Under the pieces are notes generated by a model, which saw only the letters and a list, made by a program, of their open reading frames with translations, did no database searches and was not told the DNA's origin. Source: Calliopum simillimum (lineage: Eukaryota > Arthropoda > Insecta > Diptera > Lauxaniidae). Taken from it: a stretch of 64,000 nt of DNA. Numbering within the stretch: position 1 is the first letter of the stretch; the number at the start of each line of letters is the position of its first letter. The DNA lies in assembly GCA_951812925.1 (NCBI GenBank), contig OX638370.1, forward strand, positions 30,991,964 through 31,055,963, given 5' to 3'. A program made the translations under genes and the position numbers. Shown piece after piece: positions 1 to 9,923 of this stretch.

Positions 1-1
1 A

Positions 2-2602
2 TACAAAAAAGCTATCAGGGAAGCTAAGAAGCAGTCGTGGGAAACTTTTTGCCAATCCATAGATAACATCAAGGATTCAGCCAAGCTTGGCAGAATCCTA
101 TCTAAAGAGCACTCTTGTCCATCCTTTGTCAAAAAAGCCGACGGATCGTGGACAGAATCTACGCAAGAAGCGCTAGAGCTTTTAGTACAAACTCACTTTC
201 CTGGCTGTGAGGACTTACGAAATTTACCTGTTGGTATTTATCCCATTCAAAATCCTCTGCCAGCCAGCTTCAGCTCAATATTTACCAAAGACAGAATCCT
301 TTGGTCTGTAAACAGCTTCTCACCCTACAAATCACCTGGGCCAGATGGCATTCTACCAATTATGTTGCAAAAACTACAAGATACAGTGAGTCCATTGCTC
401 GAAAAAATTTTCTATGCTTGTATAACCCTTAACCACATTCCTTCTAGTTGGAGGAAAGTTAGGGTAATTTTTATTCCAAAGATAGGCAGAAGTGGTCATG
501 AATCAGTAAAAGATTTTAGACCAATAAGTCTGTCCTCCTTCGTTCTTAAAACACTAGAAAGAATACTAGATGTCTATATTAGGGAATCGCTGGTCAGCAC
601 AGCCTCTTTCACCTCACAGCATGCATACCTCAAGGGAAGATCTACTGAAACAGCTCTTCATGAAGTAGCACGCACGGCTGAGAGGTCCCTTTATTTCCGT
701 CAATTTACGCTTGCAGCCTTTCTAGATATCGAAGGGGCTTTTAATAACGTTCGTATCGAAGCTATTAAGGATGGTCTTACCGGGCTTGGGGTAGAGGAGA
801 GTCTTACTACATGGATAGTATCCATGCTTGAAACAAGAATTGTTCAGGCTTGTATGGGTACAAGTCAGGTGGTAAAATCAGTTAGCAGAGGAACACCTCA
901 GGGTGGTGTCCTCTCACCTCTGCTCTGGCTAGTGGTTATTAACACTATCCTTAATCAGCTTAACAAAAATGGGGTTAAGGTTGTTGCGTATGCGGATGAT
1001 GTGGTAATACTGGTATCAGGCCCCTTTCCAGACGTGATTAGTAATATCATGGAAGGAGCTTTGACAAAGTTAAGCTCATGGGCCAAGGCATGTGGCCTGG
1101 GAGTAAACCCAGCAAAAACTGAGCTTATGCTTTTCACCACAAAAACCAAAATTCCAAACTTCAATCTCCCTCGGCTAAATGGGCATACTCTGACACTTTC
1201 CAAGACAGCCAAGTATCTAGGAGTCATACTGGATCCAAAACTAAACTGGAAAGAAAACATCGAACTGAGATGCAAGAAGGCCTGCATAGCCTTCTACGCC
1301 TGCAAAAAAACTTTCAGTAAAAAATGGGGACTTCAACCAAAAATGGTACTTTGGATGTACACAGCAGTAGTACGTCCAATCCTCACTTATGGCTCCCTAG
1401 TTTGGTGGCCGGCCACTAGCAAAGGCTATAATCAGGCAAAACTAGAGAGGGTGCAAAGGACCGCTTGTGTCGGTGTAACGGGGGCACTGAGATCTTGCCC
1501 TACCACAGCTCTAAGCGTTATTTTACACCTTTTGCCTCCTACCTCTTTTATTAAAGCAATTGCTTCAAGCAGCGCAGTTAGACTCAGGGAAACCGGCTCT
1601 TGGGTACCAAAGCCGTATGGTCACTCCTCCATCCTTGAAAATCTGCAAACTGAGCTCAAGAGCTCAACAGATTACACCTGCCCCATACTCAGTTTTGATA
1701 ATAACTTTCGAGTATGGATTCCTGATAGAGCTCAGTGGGAAGATGGCAGTATCAACCTAAATTTTGAAACAGCCATATACACCGATGGCTCCAAGATGGA
1801 GTGTGGTGTTGGCGCGGGAATATTTTCAGAAAACCTGAAACTATCTCAATCATTTCGCTTGCCAGATTCAGCCAGCGTTTTTCAGGCAGAAGTTTTTGCC
1901 ATCCTCGAAGCCTGCAAATCATTAGGGAATAATGACATTTCCGGAAAAGTGGCAATTCTCTCAGACAGTCAGGCAGCTATCAAAGCACTGAATTCAGCAA
2001 TAATAAGGTCAAAATTGGTGGGGGACTGCAAGAAGGAGTTAGTCAGGCTCGGGCGTCGGTTTGATATTGCTCTCGTTTGGGTTCCAGGCCATAGGGACAT
2101 CGAGGGCAACGAAAAGGCTGACGAACTTGCTAGGCACGGTTCCTCCCTTAACGTCACCAGTGCGGTGCGGGTACATACTCCGCTAGGTATAGTAAAGAAG
2201 AGGATCTTCTCTTTTTACGTAACCGAGGCGAACACTAATTGGAAAGCATTGACTACATGTAGGATATCCAGGTCAATCTGGCCTTCATATAGCAGGTCAA
2301 AAACTACTTATTTACTAGCTAATAACCGTATTAATATAGCAAGAATTACCGCAGTTTGCACTGGACACTGGGCCATCGGCAAGCATGCTGAAAAACTAGG
2401 CATCCCTTTCAACCCCTTTTGTCGGAGTTGCTTAGTTGCAAGCGAGCAAGAATCTCTTGAACACTTTCTCTGTGACTGCCCAGCTCTGGCTAGAGTTCGA
2501 CTTACATCACTGGGAAAGCCTTTCTTCAATACACTCAGCGAAATTGCCGACATTGAAATTGGCTCGCTGCTCAATTACCTTAATAGGACTAACTGGATAT
2601 AG
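2..2602 (+). CDS. Loa/baggins-like non-LTR retrotransposon ORF2, 3' part (reverse transcriptase + RNase H), 5' end outside window
   Basis: The frame is open from the window edge to a TAG at 2600-2602 (866 codons), so the upstream endonuclease region and any ORF1 lie outside the window. An RT domain is visible: a fingers motif around KSPGPDGI just before position 360, a GRSTETAL motif near 640, the catalytic FLDIEGAF near 719-742, GTPQGGVLSPLLW near 890-930 and YADD at 989-1000. An RNase H domain follows: IYTDGSK near 1775, FQAEVFAILEA near 1880, SDSQAA near 1960 and GHRDIEGNEKADELAR near 2090, which supplies the D-E-D-D residues. A C-terminal Cys/His cluster (CRSC...EHFLCDCP) lies near 2420-2480. 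RT followed by RNase H in this order fits Loa-clade elements such as baggins and Bilbo; I-clade is the alternative. There is no stop or frameshift in 2.6 kb, so the insertion is young or has been under selection. The product would copy its own RNA at a nicked target. Confidence 0.88.
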   Translation, partial: YKKAIREAKKQSWETFCQSIDNIKDSAKLGRILSKEHSCPSFVKKADGSWTESTQEALELLVQTHFPGCEDLRNLPVGIYPIQNPLPASFSSIFTKDRILWSVNSFSPYKSPGPDGILPIMLQKLQDTVSPLLEKIFYACITLNHIPSSWRKVRVIFIPKIGRSGHESVKDFRPISLSSFVLKTLERILDVYIRESLVSTASFTSQHAYLKGRSTETALHEVARTAERSLYFRQFTLAAFLDIEGAFNNVRIEAIKDGLTGLGVEESLTTWIVSMLETRIVQACMGTSQVVKSVSRGTPQGGVLSPLLWLVVINTILNQLNKNGVKVVAYADDVVILVSGPFPDVISNIMEGALTKLSSWAKACGLGVNPAKTELMLFTTKTKIPNFNLPRLNGHTLTLSKTAKYLGVILDPKLNWKENIELRCKKACIAFYACKKTFSKKWGLQPKMVLWMYTAVVRPILTYGSLVWWPATSKGYNQAKLERVQRTACVGVTGALRSCPTTALSVILHLLPPTSFIKAIASSSAVRLRETGSWVPKPYGHSSILENLQTELKSSTDYTCPILSFDNNFRVWIPDRAQWEDGSINLNFETAIYTDGSKMECGVGAGIFSENLKLSQSFRLPDSASVFQAEVFAILEACKSLGNNDISGKVAILSDSQAAIKALNSAIIRSKLVGDCKKELVRLGRRFDIALVWVPGHRDIEGNEKADELARHGSSLNVTSAVRVHTPLGIVKKRIFSFYVTEANTNWKALTTCRISRSIWPSYSRSKTTYLLANNRINIARITAVCTGHWAIGKHAEKLGIPFNPFCRSCLVASEQESLEHFLCDCPALARVRLTSLGKPFFNTLSEIADIEIGSLLNYLNRTNWI

Positions 2603-2745
2603 ATATCGTTAGTTAGGTGATTAAAATTTTCACATACACTTATACCAGTCTGTCGAGTCACTTTTGTGGTATTAAAATGGCACTTTTAGTGCTACTTAGG
2701 TTTTAGCTTGCATCGCTAAACCGCCACTCTAACCTAACCTAACCT
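2603..2745 (+). mobile_element. 3' UTR and pentamer tail of the Loa-like element
   Basis: About 140 bp of noncoding sequence follows the stop and closes with a short (CTAAC)n run at 2729-2745, after which sequence character changes. Non-LTR elements often end in short tandem repeats instead of poly(A), so I take the run as the 3' terminus. The unit equals the insect telomere repeat (CCTAA/TTAGG), but three copies are too few to imply a telomeric origin. Confidence 0.5.
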
Positions 2746-2832
2746 GGGACTCCCAAAGGCTTCATAGTTAAAACGAAGAATATCTAGGCATATAAGAGGA
2801 AAAACATCTTTAATTGATAGTTTTCTCGGACA

Positions 2833-2941
2833 CCTGAAATGTATTCCAATGTTTGTCGACACTTTTGGAACTTAACAGATATTTTGGATATATTTCTATA
2901 CTTTTGAAATTTTGCGAAACTTTTGGACTTTTACCAAAATA
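2833..2941. repeat. Degenerate ~38-bp minisatellite, left part
   Basis: Loose repeats of a unit like TTTTGGACTTTTACCGATAT followed by TTTAGATGTTTTTCGATAC. The same unit resumes at 4259 on the far side of the mariner, so one array was split by the insertion. A larger array of the same unit is at 57117-57765. Confidence 0.6.
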
Positions 2942-2943
2942 TA

Positions 2944-4256
2944 CGTAGGGCCTAACAAAAGTTCGCTTAGTTGGTGTCATGTTATAAATTTTTAGTAAAT
3001 CAAAAAATTGCGTATTATTTGTTATAGTCTTACGATATATCATTTTAATTTTCAGAAAGATCGGTCAAAATGGAGAGAAGAAAACGTAAAATTCGTGAAA
3101 CAATGTCAGCAGATATTCCAATGCCAACGCAGCAAGACATTCGGTTTGCTATTCTTTTTGGATTTCGAGGTAAGCTGAAGCCTATGGAAATATTTAATGA
3201 ATGCCAAATAGCATTTGAAGTTAATGCGCCATCCCTCGTGACTATTTCAAAGTAGTTCCGAAGATTCCAGACAGGTCATTTTTCTGTGGAGGACGAACCT
3301 CGAGAAGGCCGCCCAAAATCTTCGACTGATTATGAATGTGTAGCGCTGGTTAAGTCTGAAATTGACGAAGATCCAAGATTGACCCAGGAAATCATTGCTG
3401 AGGAACTGGGCTTGAATGCCATGGCTGTATCGCAAATATTAAAAAATGATCTTGGATAGGCGGAGAAATCTGCACGATGGGTTCCTAGAATTTTAAGTGA
3501 TGCTCAAAAAGAGGCATGTGTGCGTTTTGCTAAGTATTTTCTTGAAAAATTCAAAAACGGAGGATCTAACACCTTCAAGAAAATCGTAACAGGTGATGAA
3601 GCATGGTTTTAGAAGTACGACCTTGAAACCAAACAACAATCCATGGTATGGAGCCCAGAAAGTGCAAGTCCACCTGTTAAAGTAAAGCAAAAAAAAAGTC
3701 AGCAACAAAAGTAATGATGCCAGTTTACTTCACCAGAGAGAAAGTTGTAGCTGCTATTCCTTTGGAAAAAGGTCGGACGGTATACTGAAACCTGTTTACC
3801 AGAAGTCTTCCAAAATTTATTTGGAAACGCCAAAAAAAAGGAGCTACACCGCTACTTTCTACATCACGATAATGCGCCAGCGCACACTGCTGAAAAAACG
3901 ACAAATTTTGTTGCGCTTTCAGGCATCGAAGAAATTCGTCCCGCACCTTATTCCCCAGATCTAGCGCCTTGTGACTTTTGGTTGTTTCCAAAAATACAAA
4001 AAAAATTTGAGAGGGAGAGTCTTCAACAGCAATGAGGAGATAATAAATGCGGTTAATGATGAAATTGCAAAACTGCAAAAAGCCGATTTTGAAGACTGTT
4101 TTTCAAGATGGATTTATCGACTTTAAAAATGTTTCAAAATAAATGGCGATTACGTTGAAAAAATAACAAATAGATGAAGAATAAAGTTATAAATTTAAAA
4201 AATTAAATTTAAAAGTTTTTTCAATTCAACTAAGCGAACTTTTGTTAGGCCCCACG
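2944..4256 (+). mobile_element. Mariner-family DNA transposon, full length but dead
   Basis: Terminal inverted repeats of 30 bp with one mismatch lie at 2944-2973 and 4227-4256. They begin CGTAGGGCCTAACAAAAG (left) and CGTGGGGCCTAAC (right, reverse complement). TA dinucleotides at 2942-2943 and 4257-4258 are the expected target duplication. The 1.31-kb length is normal for mariner. It carries a broken transposase on the plus strand and sits inside a minisatellite. Confidence 0.92.
3070..4126 (+). pseudogene. Mariner transposase (DD34D), inactivated
   Basis: The ATG at 3070 starts a recognisable mariner transposase. The N-terminal helix-turn-helix DNA-binding half includes EPREGRPKSS. The catalytic half shows the first aspartate in VTGDEAW (near 3590), the second in HHDNAPAHTA (near 3865) and the third in YSPDLAPCDFWLFP (near 3950-3990). 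I count 34 residues between the last two aspartates, the DD34D signature of mariner. It cannot make a full protein: in-frame TAG codons occur at 3253-3255, 3457-3459 and 3610-3612, and the frame shifts near 3700, 3786 and 4018. The first TAG sits where the family usually has Trp, so a G-to-A change is likely. An intact relative would cut at the TIRs and insert at TA. Confidence 0.92.
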
Positions 4257-4258
4257 TA

Positions 4259-4540
4259 AGAAGATTTTTGATACTTCAGGCCTTTTACTGATTTCCTCGA
4301 TGTGTTTCAATATTTTTCAATCATTTTGGACTTTTATCGATATTTTAGATGTTTTACGATACTTTGGACTTTAACCGATATTTTAGAAGTTTTTTGATAC
4401 TTCTGGACCCTTGTCGATTGCTTCAATTTTTTCGATACATTTGGACTTTTAGTTTTTTATGTTTTTCAATAATTTTTGATTAAAATCGACATTTAAGATG
4501 ATTTCTGATATTTTTGGACTTTTACCGATATTTTGGAGGG
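4259..4540. repeat. Degenerate ~38-bp minisatellite, right part
   Basis: About seven imperfect units of the GATACTTTTGGACTTTTACC / GATATTTTAGATGTTTTT type. It continues the array at 2833-2941 beyond the mariner. Confidence 0.65.
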
Positions 4541-5463
4541 ATCAATTTTATAGAATTAAATAAAATAAATATATAGGAGCATCTGTTTTTGGGACATTAT
4601 TTTGTAAAAAAAGTTTTCCGTATTGGCTTTATTTATTGCTTTCTTGCTTAAAAACATAGTTTTATTAATAATATTTATGGAATAAATGGCATAAAGCAAT
4701 TTGTTGTTTTTACTGCGAATAACCCAGTGAAAAATGAAACAAAAACCGAGCAATTTTTCTTTGTTAAGTATTTCTGTTCAATCAAAAATAGAAAAAAAAA
4801 AAAGAATTTTAATTTGAAATCGATCAATATTATATCCCCCCTTTCTGTTTTTTTTTTTTGCTTTTTTTCCATAAAGCAGCAGTGATAAAATTTTAGCAAT
4901 TTTCCCATAAAAAATGGTTTACAACTTCAATAACTGCAAAAATTTTCCAAGTTGTCTTTGATTGCCATCAACAGCGGCCCCGTACATACAAATGTACATT
5001 CATTCATATATCGTCCAAAATGCAATCAGGCACACCCGGTGTTAGAATTTTTTTTTTTTTTTGCCACAGTCAGTCGTAACAAATTTTTATTATTGGGACA
5101 ACAGTGAGCGCATTTTAATTTGCTGATGCTGTGTCTTTTCGGTCTTTTTTAAAAGTCTGCAGTGTTCTCCGGTAACCAGCAACTTTGGTTAACAGCAGCA
5201 CCACCGCAGTGATCAATAATGTTAATTTAGACAGGTGTGAGATTGTTAAGCGTTTTCTGCCACTCTCAGTTTATTACGGAAAATTTATGCTACGTTATCG
5301 TGCTAACGAGTTTTCCAATTAATTTATTATTTTCATTGGTTCTGTTTGATTTGATCAATTGAAAATCATAAGAATTTTAAATATTTTTAGAATTAATTGC
5401 ATTACTGTATTTATAAGTAAGTGTCTGAGTCTGAGTGCTCTACACAGAGAAAACAATTTAATT
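4541..5463. other. AT-rich noncoding DNA, no gene seen
   Basis: Homopolymer A and T tracts (for example near 4793 and 5049) and no convincing coding frame. A block near 5150-5260 is less AT-biased but shows no recognisable feature. Confidence 0.5.
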
Positions 5464-5905
5464 ACACAGAGCGAAGAAAAAAAGCATAACTTGCGTTGCT
5501 AAATGAGTTTCTACCATGTTTGTGAGTATTTTAACTACGTCTCGTTGCTGATTTGGATTTAACAACGCTCCAAGATCATATTTGTATGGTAAGTTGCTAA
5601 ATCACTCACGAACGTTAGTAGTTGGAACTTATTTAGCAACGTTGGTTGCCAAGCGTTGTTAAATCCAAATCAGCAACGAAACGTAGTCAAAACAACACGC
5701 AACGTAGTTAAATCCAAATCAGCAACGAAACGTAGTCAAAACACTCACGAACGTGGTAGAAGCTCATTTCAAAACAAATAGACTTTCAGTCAACCTCACA
5801 ATAATGATGGAAGTGGCTGAGTTCGTTAACGTCCGCATCTATCACATGACAGGTTCCAGGTTTGAATCTTCCCAAAACCAAACAAAAAATATTTATTTAA
5901 AGCAA
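5464..5905 (+). mobile_element. Palindromic element with tRNA-like 3' segment, copy 1
   Basis: Begins with CACAGAGCGAAGAAAAAA. It contains several inverted and direct copies of a module including TTGCTGATTTGGATTTAACA and its complement (near 5545, 5655, 5705), plus CACTCACGAACGTGG-type motifs. It ends with a tRNA-like segment (5807-5879) and an A-rich stretch. The same order of parts recurs in opposite orientation at 53590-53963, ending with the complement of the same terminus, so the whole composite is the mobile unit. No coding capacity. Confidence 0.65.
5807..5879 (+). other. tRNA-derived segment with A and B boxes
   Basis: An A-box-like TGGCTGAGTTCG begins at 5814 and a B-box-like GGTTTGAATCT begins at 5859. 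The 45-bp spacing is that of tRNA positions 8 and 52. The second copy (53.6 kb, minus strand) has the better B box GGTTCCAATCC. The acceptor and T stems do not pair well, so this is a tRNA relic or SINE head rather than a functional tRNA gene. It could act as an internal RNA polymerase III promoter. Confidence 0.55.
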
Positions 5906-5987
5906 AAATTGAAAATAAAAAAAACATTGATGTTTTATTGTTGTTGACAGGAAAAAATCAGAATTAAAAAAGATGTCTTCTGCAGTA

Positions 5988-7076
5988 GGCCGGGTCGATG
6001 AAAAATAATTGGAAATTTGATAGCTTACTTGGAGAGTATCTAGGAAACGGAAAAAAAAGCCAAAATGGTAATTTTTCAATAACTTGGGCAGGTGATGTTC
6101 GATGTTCAATTATGTATCGTTGTAAAGGGCTTCAAATATGGCTAGTCGAATATGACCTCGGAGGTTCAGAAAAATTTTTTTCTTGGATCACCCTAACGTT
6201 TTAGGGAAAATATTTCTATGCAAAAGTTTAAGCTTATTGTAAGAGCTTTCGGATAGTGTATATGGTTAAAAGGATTTCGCAATGTTCTGGACTTTTAAAC
6301 TTGATATTTTAATTTTTTTTCCCATTTTTTGACTTTGGCGGCCATCTTAGTATGAAAAAGATCCTATTAACATATCCTTTTATAATTTTTTTTTAAAATA
6401 CTCGTTAAATTTCCTTTAATCCCATAGTACATTTGTCATACCAGTTTTTTTGATTGAGGTCAGAAAAAAATACTTTTCCGTTTGTAGGCTCCAGTAGATA
6501 AAGAGTTGCACGAGTAGCGCGCACATCATATGCAGCGCAATGCATGCGAGAAACCCGGGTATTACATAAAAAAGTATATTTTTCAGGCCTAAATCAAAAA
6601 AATTTGGATGACAAATGTATCATCGAATTAAAGGAAATTTAGTGAGGATTTCAAAAAAAATTACAAAAGGGTGTGTGAATAGGACCTTTTTCATACTAAA
6701 ATGGCCAGAACTTTGCGAAATCTATTTAAACCCTATAAACCATATACAATATCTGAAAGCTCTTACAATTAGCTAATACTTTGCCATAGAAATGTTTTCT
6801 CTAAAACGTTAGGGTGATTCAAGAAAAAATGTTTTCTGAAACAAGTCAGAAAATCAGTTTTAACCCTATAACTCCTCAGGGGTACATTTTAGACCCCTCT
6901 CCATGTGCAATTTTTTTTAGTCTAGGCCTCCTCTATCACCTCCCAGAAGCTTCGTAACCTTATGCAATACACCCTGTATAATTTTTAAACATCGGACATC
7001 ACCACCGGCCGAAGTTATGGAAAAAATACCATTTTGGCTGTTTTTAGAGTGGTTTTGTATGGAGACCGACCCAGCC
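5988..7076. mobile_element. ~1.1-kb hairpin (long inverted repeat) DNA element
   Basis: The two halves are diverged reverse complements. GGCCGGGTCG at 5988 pairs with CGACCCAGCC ending at 7076. CCAAAATGG near 6060 pairs with CCATTTTGG near 7030. The block holding ACCCTAACGTTTTAGGGAAA (near 6190) pairs with CTAAAACGTTAGGGTGATTC (near 6805). TAGTATGAAAAAGATCCTAT near 6350 pairs with its complement near 6685. The centre is near 6520. No ORF of note is present. This is a non-autonomous DNA transposon; its superfamily is not determinable because no clear target duplication is visible. Confidence 0.72.
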
Positions 7077-7324
7077 AATAGTACAGGCTCTTATTTGAAA
7101 CTAAGTACTTTGTATATTACAGCACTATGTAAAATGTAAAACGTTAAACATTACGGTCAATTTAAAACTATGGTAAACACAGCATATTCGTCGCCTGATA
7201 ATGAGAAAGTCGTGGGTTTGATCGCCAATAAACATGTAATTTTTTTCATCGTGGATTCGATCCCCGTGAATAGGAGAAGTTTAATTTTTTTTCAAGAGGC
7301 TAAAAAAAGAAAGAAAATAGGATG
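7077..7324. other. Noncoding, with a possible decayed tRNA-like piece
   Basis: Positions ~7172-7229 resemble the 3' half of a tRNA: CCTGATAATGAG, AAAGTCGTG, then B-box-like GGGTTTGATC. A second B-box-like GGATTCGATCCCC lies near 7253. No good A box is visible, so this is weak. Confidence 0.3.
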
Positions 7325-7530
7325 AAGCACAAAGAGAAAGATAAAAAGCAAAGCGCTGACTTTATGTTGTTTGTTTTGTTTGCGTTTCGCTTTATATCGT
7401 ACCAGGGATGATAAATAAATTTTTCTACAATATTTTGTACCAAATAGCAAGAAAAGTACTAAGTGTTCAAAAAGTACCGAAACTATTTAATTTTTTTCTA
7501 GTCAAATTTTGAACACTGGGCGATACTTGT
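7325..7530 (+). repeat. Unclassified ~420-bp interspersed repeat, partial copy
   Basis: Matches the 3' half of the family seen complete at 8966-9392, 13963-14372, 18490-18911 and 34972-35388. It contains ACCAGGGATGATAAAT, AAAAAGTACCGAAACTATTT and the end motif TTTTGAACACTGGGCGATAC. Confidence 0.65.
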
Positions 7531-8965
7531 ATTTATTAAATGCCAAAATGCATTTTCGACACAAGGCTCAAGTTTTGCACAATTTATTGTATGAAATTCG
7601 ATTAAAGTCTTATGCTTCAACAGATTCTCATCTCATACATTTACTAAAAGTCCTATGGCTCAACAAAAAAAAAAAAAAAAAAAAAAAATATTTTCATAGA
7701 GCAACAATATTAGCTGACGGATATAGTAAAAAATAATCCTAATCGCTGCCATATTTAACACTCTGGATAAATTTCACAAAATTCTTCTTACCACTTTGCA
7801 AATTTAAAACTCCTTACGGATTTCATTTTATGATAAAACTAACCAATAAACGTGTAAGTGTTGCGAGCATTTTGAGATTTAAAAACTTCAGCAGTTTCTA
7901 TAGCTTCTCATACTTTACACCTTTCATCATATCTCTTAAACTAATCAACCAAAATAAACATAAAATTTGTAATAAAAGTAGTTTCAACAAGAATCTCTCT
8001 TAAACACTTTACACTATCACTATATAGAAAACTTTAACTGCAACTCTAACAAGAAAAAGTTAAAAGCAAAAATGTAGCAAAAAAAAGGGAGTGAATGGAA
8101 GCATCAAAAAAGTTTGCAAAATAACGTGGCAGCGTACAAAATGCAGCATAACTTGCGGGTATTTTTAAGTATTTTTATGCTAAGAATCTTTCCACATTCT
8201 AATAAACATGGCTTGTTTTGTACAGTGTCGAAATTGTGTAAGATATGTGAATGTTCCGGGAATCATTACTAAATCTGTGGATTAACAGTAGCAAGTTTGT
8301 TGCCCAAGTCTTTGCATAAATTATTGAAAGTATCAGCAAAGCTGATGAAATCGAATTTTGATTGCAAAAAAATATAATTTAATTGTACAAAATCATTACT
8401 CATTGGCGAATGAAAATAAATATGTCATTTAGTGTCAAAAATTACAATCTCTGTTATTAAGATTTAAGCAACGAACTTTTCTCTGTTAAGCACAATATTA
8501 TAGCTGAAAATAAACTAATTTTTTGAGAATATCTAAAAAATTTGACATAATTTTATCTGAAAGATATTAAAAACGTGTATGTCGTTACCTGAAATGCAAA
8601 AAGGCGTAACATTATTTTAATTTTTTCAAAGGCACTACAAAAACTTCTTAAAATTACACATCTTTCAGATATTAAAGCTAGTTTTGACTCGTGTTGCTTA
8701 GTACCGATTTTATTTTCGGCAATACTTGTCAAAACTGGCTTGAAAATCTGAAATATTTAGAGTTTTTAGACAACATTGGGTGTATTTGAAAAGCTGACAG
8801 TTTTTCTGATCACAATAAAATAACTTTTGAAATGTTGGTTGATACCTTAAGAACACATTTTCATTGAACAAATCTTTTCAGTTTATTTAGATGTTTTATT
8901 GATTCAACATATTTTTGCTGGTAACTTTATATTATAAACTTGTAGTCATCCTCCAGATTTAATAC
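7531..8965. other. AT-rich noncoding DNA
   Basis: A poly(A) tract lies at ~7664-7688. Small inverted repeats occur, such as ATCTGAAAGAT near 8557 with ATCTTTCAGAT near 8660, and AGTTTTGAC near 8691 with GTCAAAACT near 8727. No convincing coding frame. Confidence 0.5.
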
Positions 8966-9392
8966 AAGAATCGCCCAATGGCCAAAATTTTACCACAAAT
9001 GTATTTAATAATTTAAATACTTTTTGGACAGGTTCAGTACTTTTTTTGCTATTTGGCACAAAATAGAAAAAGCTCATTTATCATCTCTGGTACAATGACA
9101 AATGTAAAAAGTAAAGAAAACAAAACACATGAAGTCAGTGTCAGTCAGCTTTTTGTATTTTTCTTCGTGCTGTATCCTCTTTTCAGCTCTGTGTGACCAC
9201 GTATTATTGTTAGTTTTGAAATTGTATTGAATTTGTATTTAATTTTACCTAGCTAAATGGCAAAATATTAAAATTATTCCAACTTTGTGCAAATCTTCAC
9301 ACAAATACCTTTCTAATGGTGTATAATTCAAAGTCGTGCTCTATTTCTAACATAGTAAAAAAGGTAGGACAAATATTTGTCTTTCGTATTAA
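8966..9392 (-). repeat. Unclassified ~420-bp interspersed repeat
   Basis: Near-complete copy. On the minus strand it runs from AATACGAAAGACAAATATTT (right) to CCATTGGGCGATTCTTGT (left). Family hallmarks are GTCGTG next to a CTATTTCTAACATAGTAAAA block, TCAGTGTCAGTCAGCTTTTT, and AAAAAGTA/TACTTTTT pairs near the GGGCGAT end. No ORF. Confidence 0.75.
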
Positions 9393-9923
9393 TATTTAGA
9401 TTTTCCTATTTAAGAATTCCTAAAGCATAACAAGTCATTTTTGTGGAGTCGAAATTTTCGGAGCGCTGAGCTGAACTGTTTTTTAGGATAGATAGAGATT
9501 TATAGGTCGCTAGTTTCTTTTAAAGAAAAAAATTAAGAAACATCTTCTTCCCATTAAACAACGAAGTCTAAACACGCGAAGCAATTTAAAAGTATAGTTT
9601 AGTCAAAATCGAAATTATGGGGCCTTGCATAACTTTCGTTAAGAAAATAGGGTGCTGGAAAATATAATTGCCTTTCGTCATTACTAACCCTGCAATCTAA
9701 CTTTTTTGAGTGAAAATGTTAGGACACAATTTTCTAAACTAACTTTTGTGTAGTAATTGTAACCGGGGTATTACATGGTATCATCCATTATTTTATAACT
9801 TTTTTGTAAATTTGCGTGATGCAAAACATCATATGACTAGGATGGGGGACTGGCTTTTCACTGTTTCCTAGCAAAGTCTGCAAAGAGATTATAGGTTCAA
9901 TGAGCTGTAATATTCAAAACAAG
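9393..9923. other. AT-rich noncoding DNA
   Basis: Nothing recognisable on either strand. Confidence 0.45.

Noticed and set aside
2729..2745. Telomere or telomere-associated sequence
   Set aside because: Only about three CCTAA units, better explained as the tail of the non-LTR element.
5807..5879. Functional tRNA gene
   Set aside because: A and B boxes are present with correct spacing, but acceptor, anticodon and T stems do not pair; more likely SINE- or tRNA-derived.
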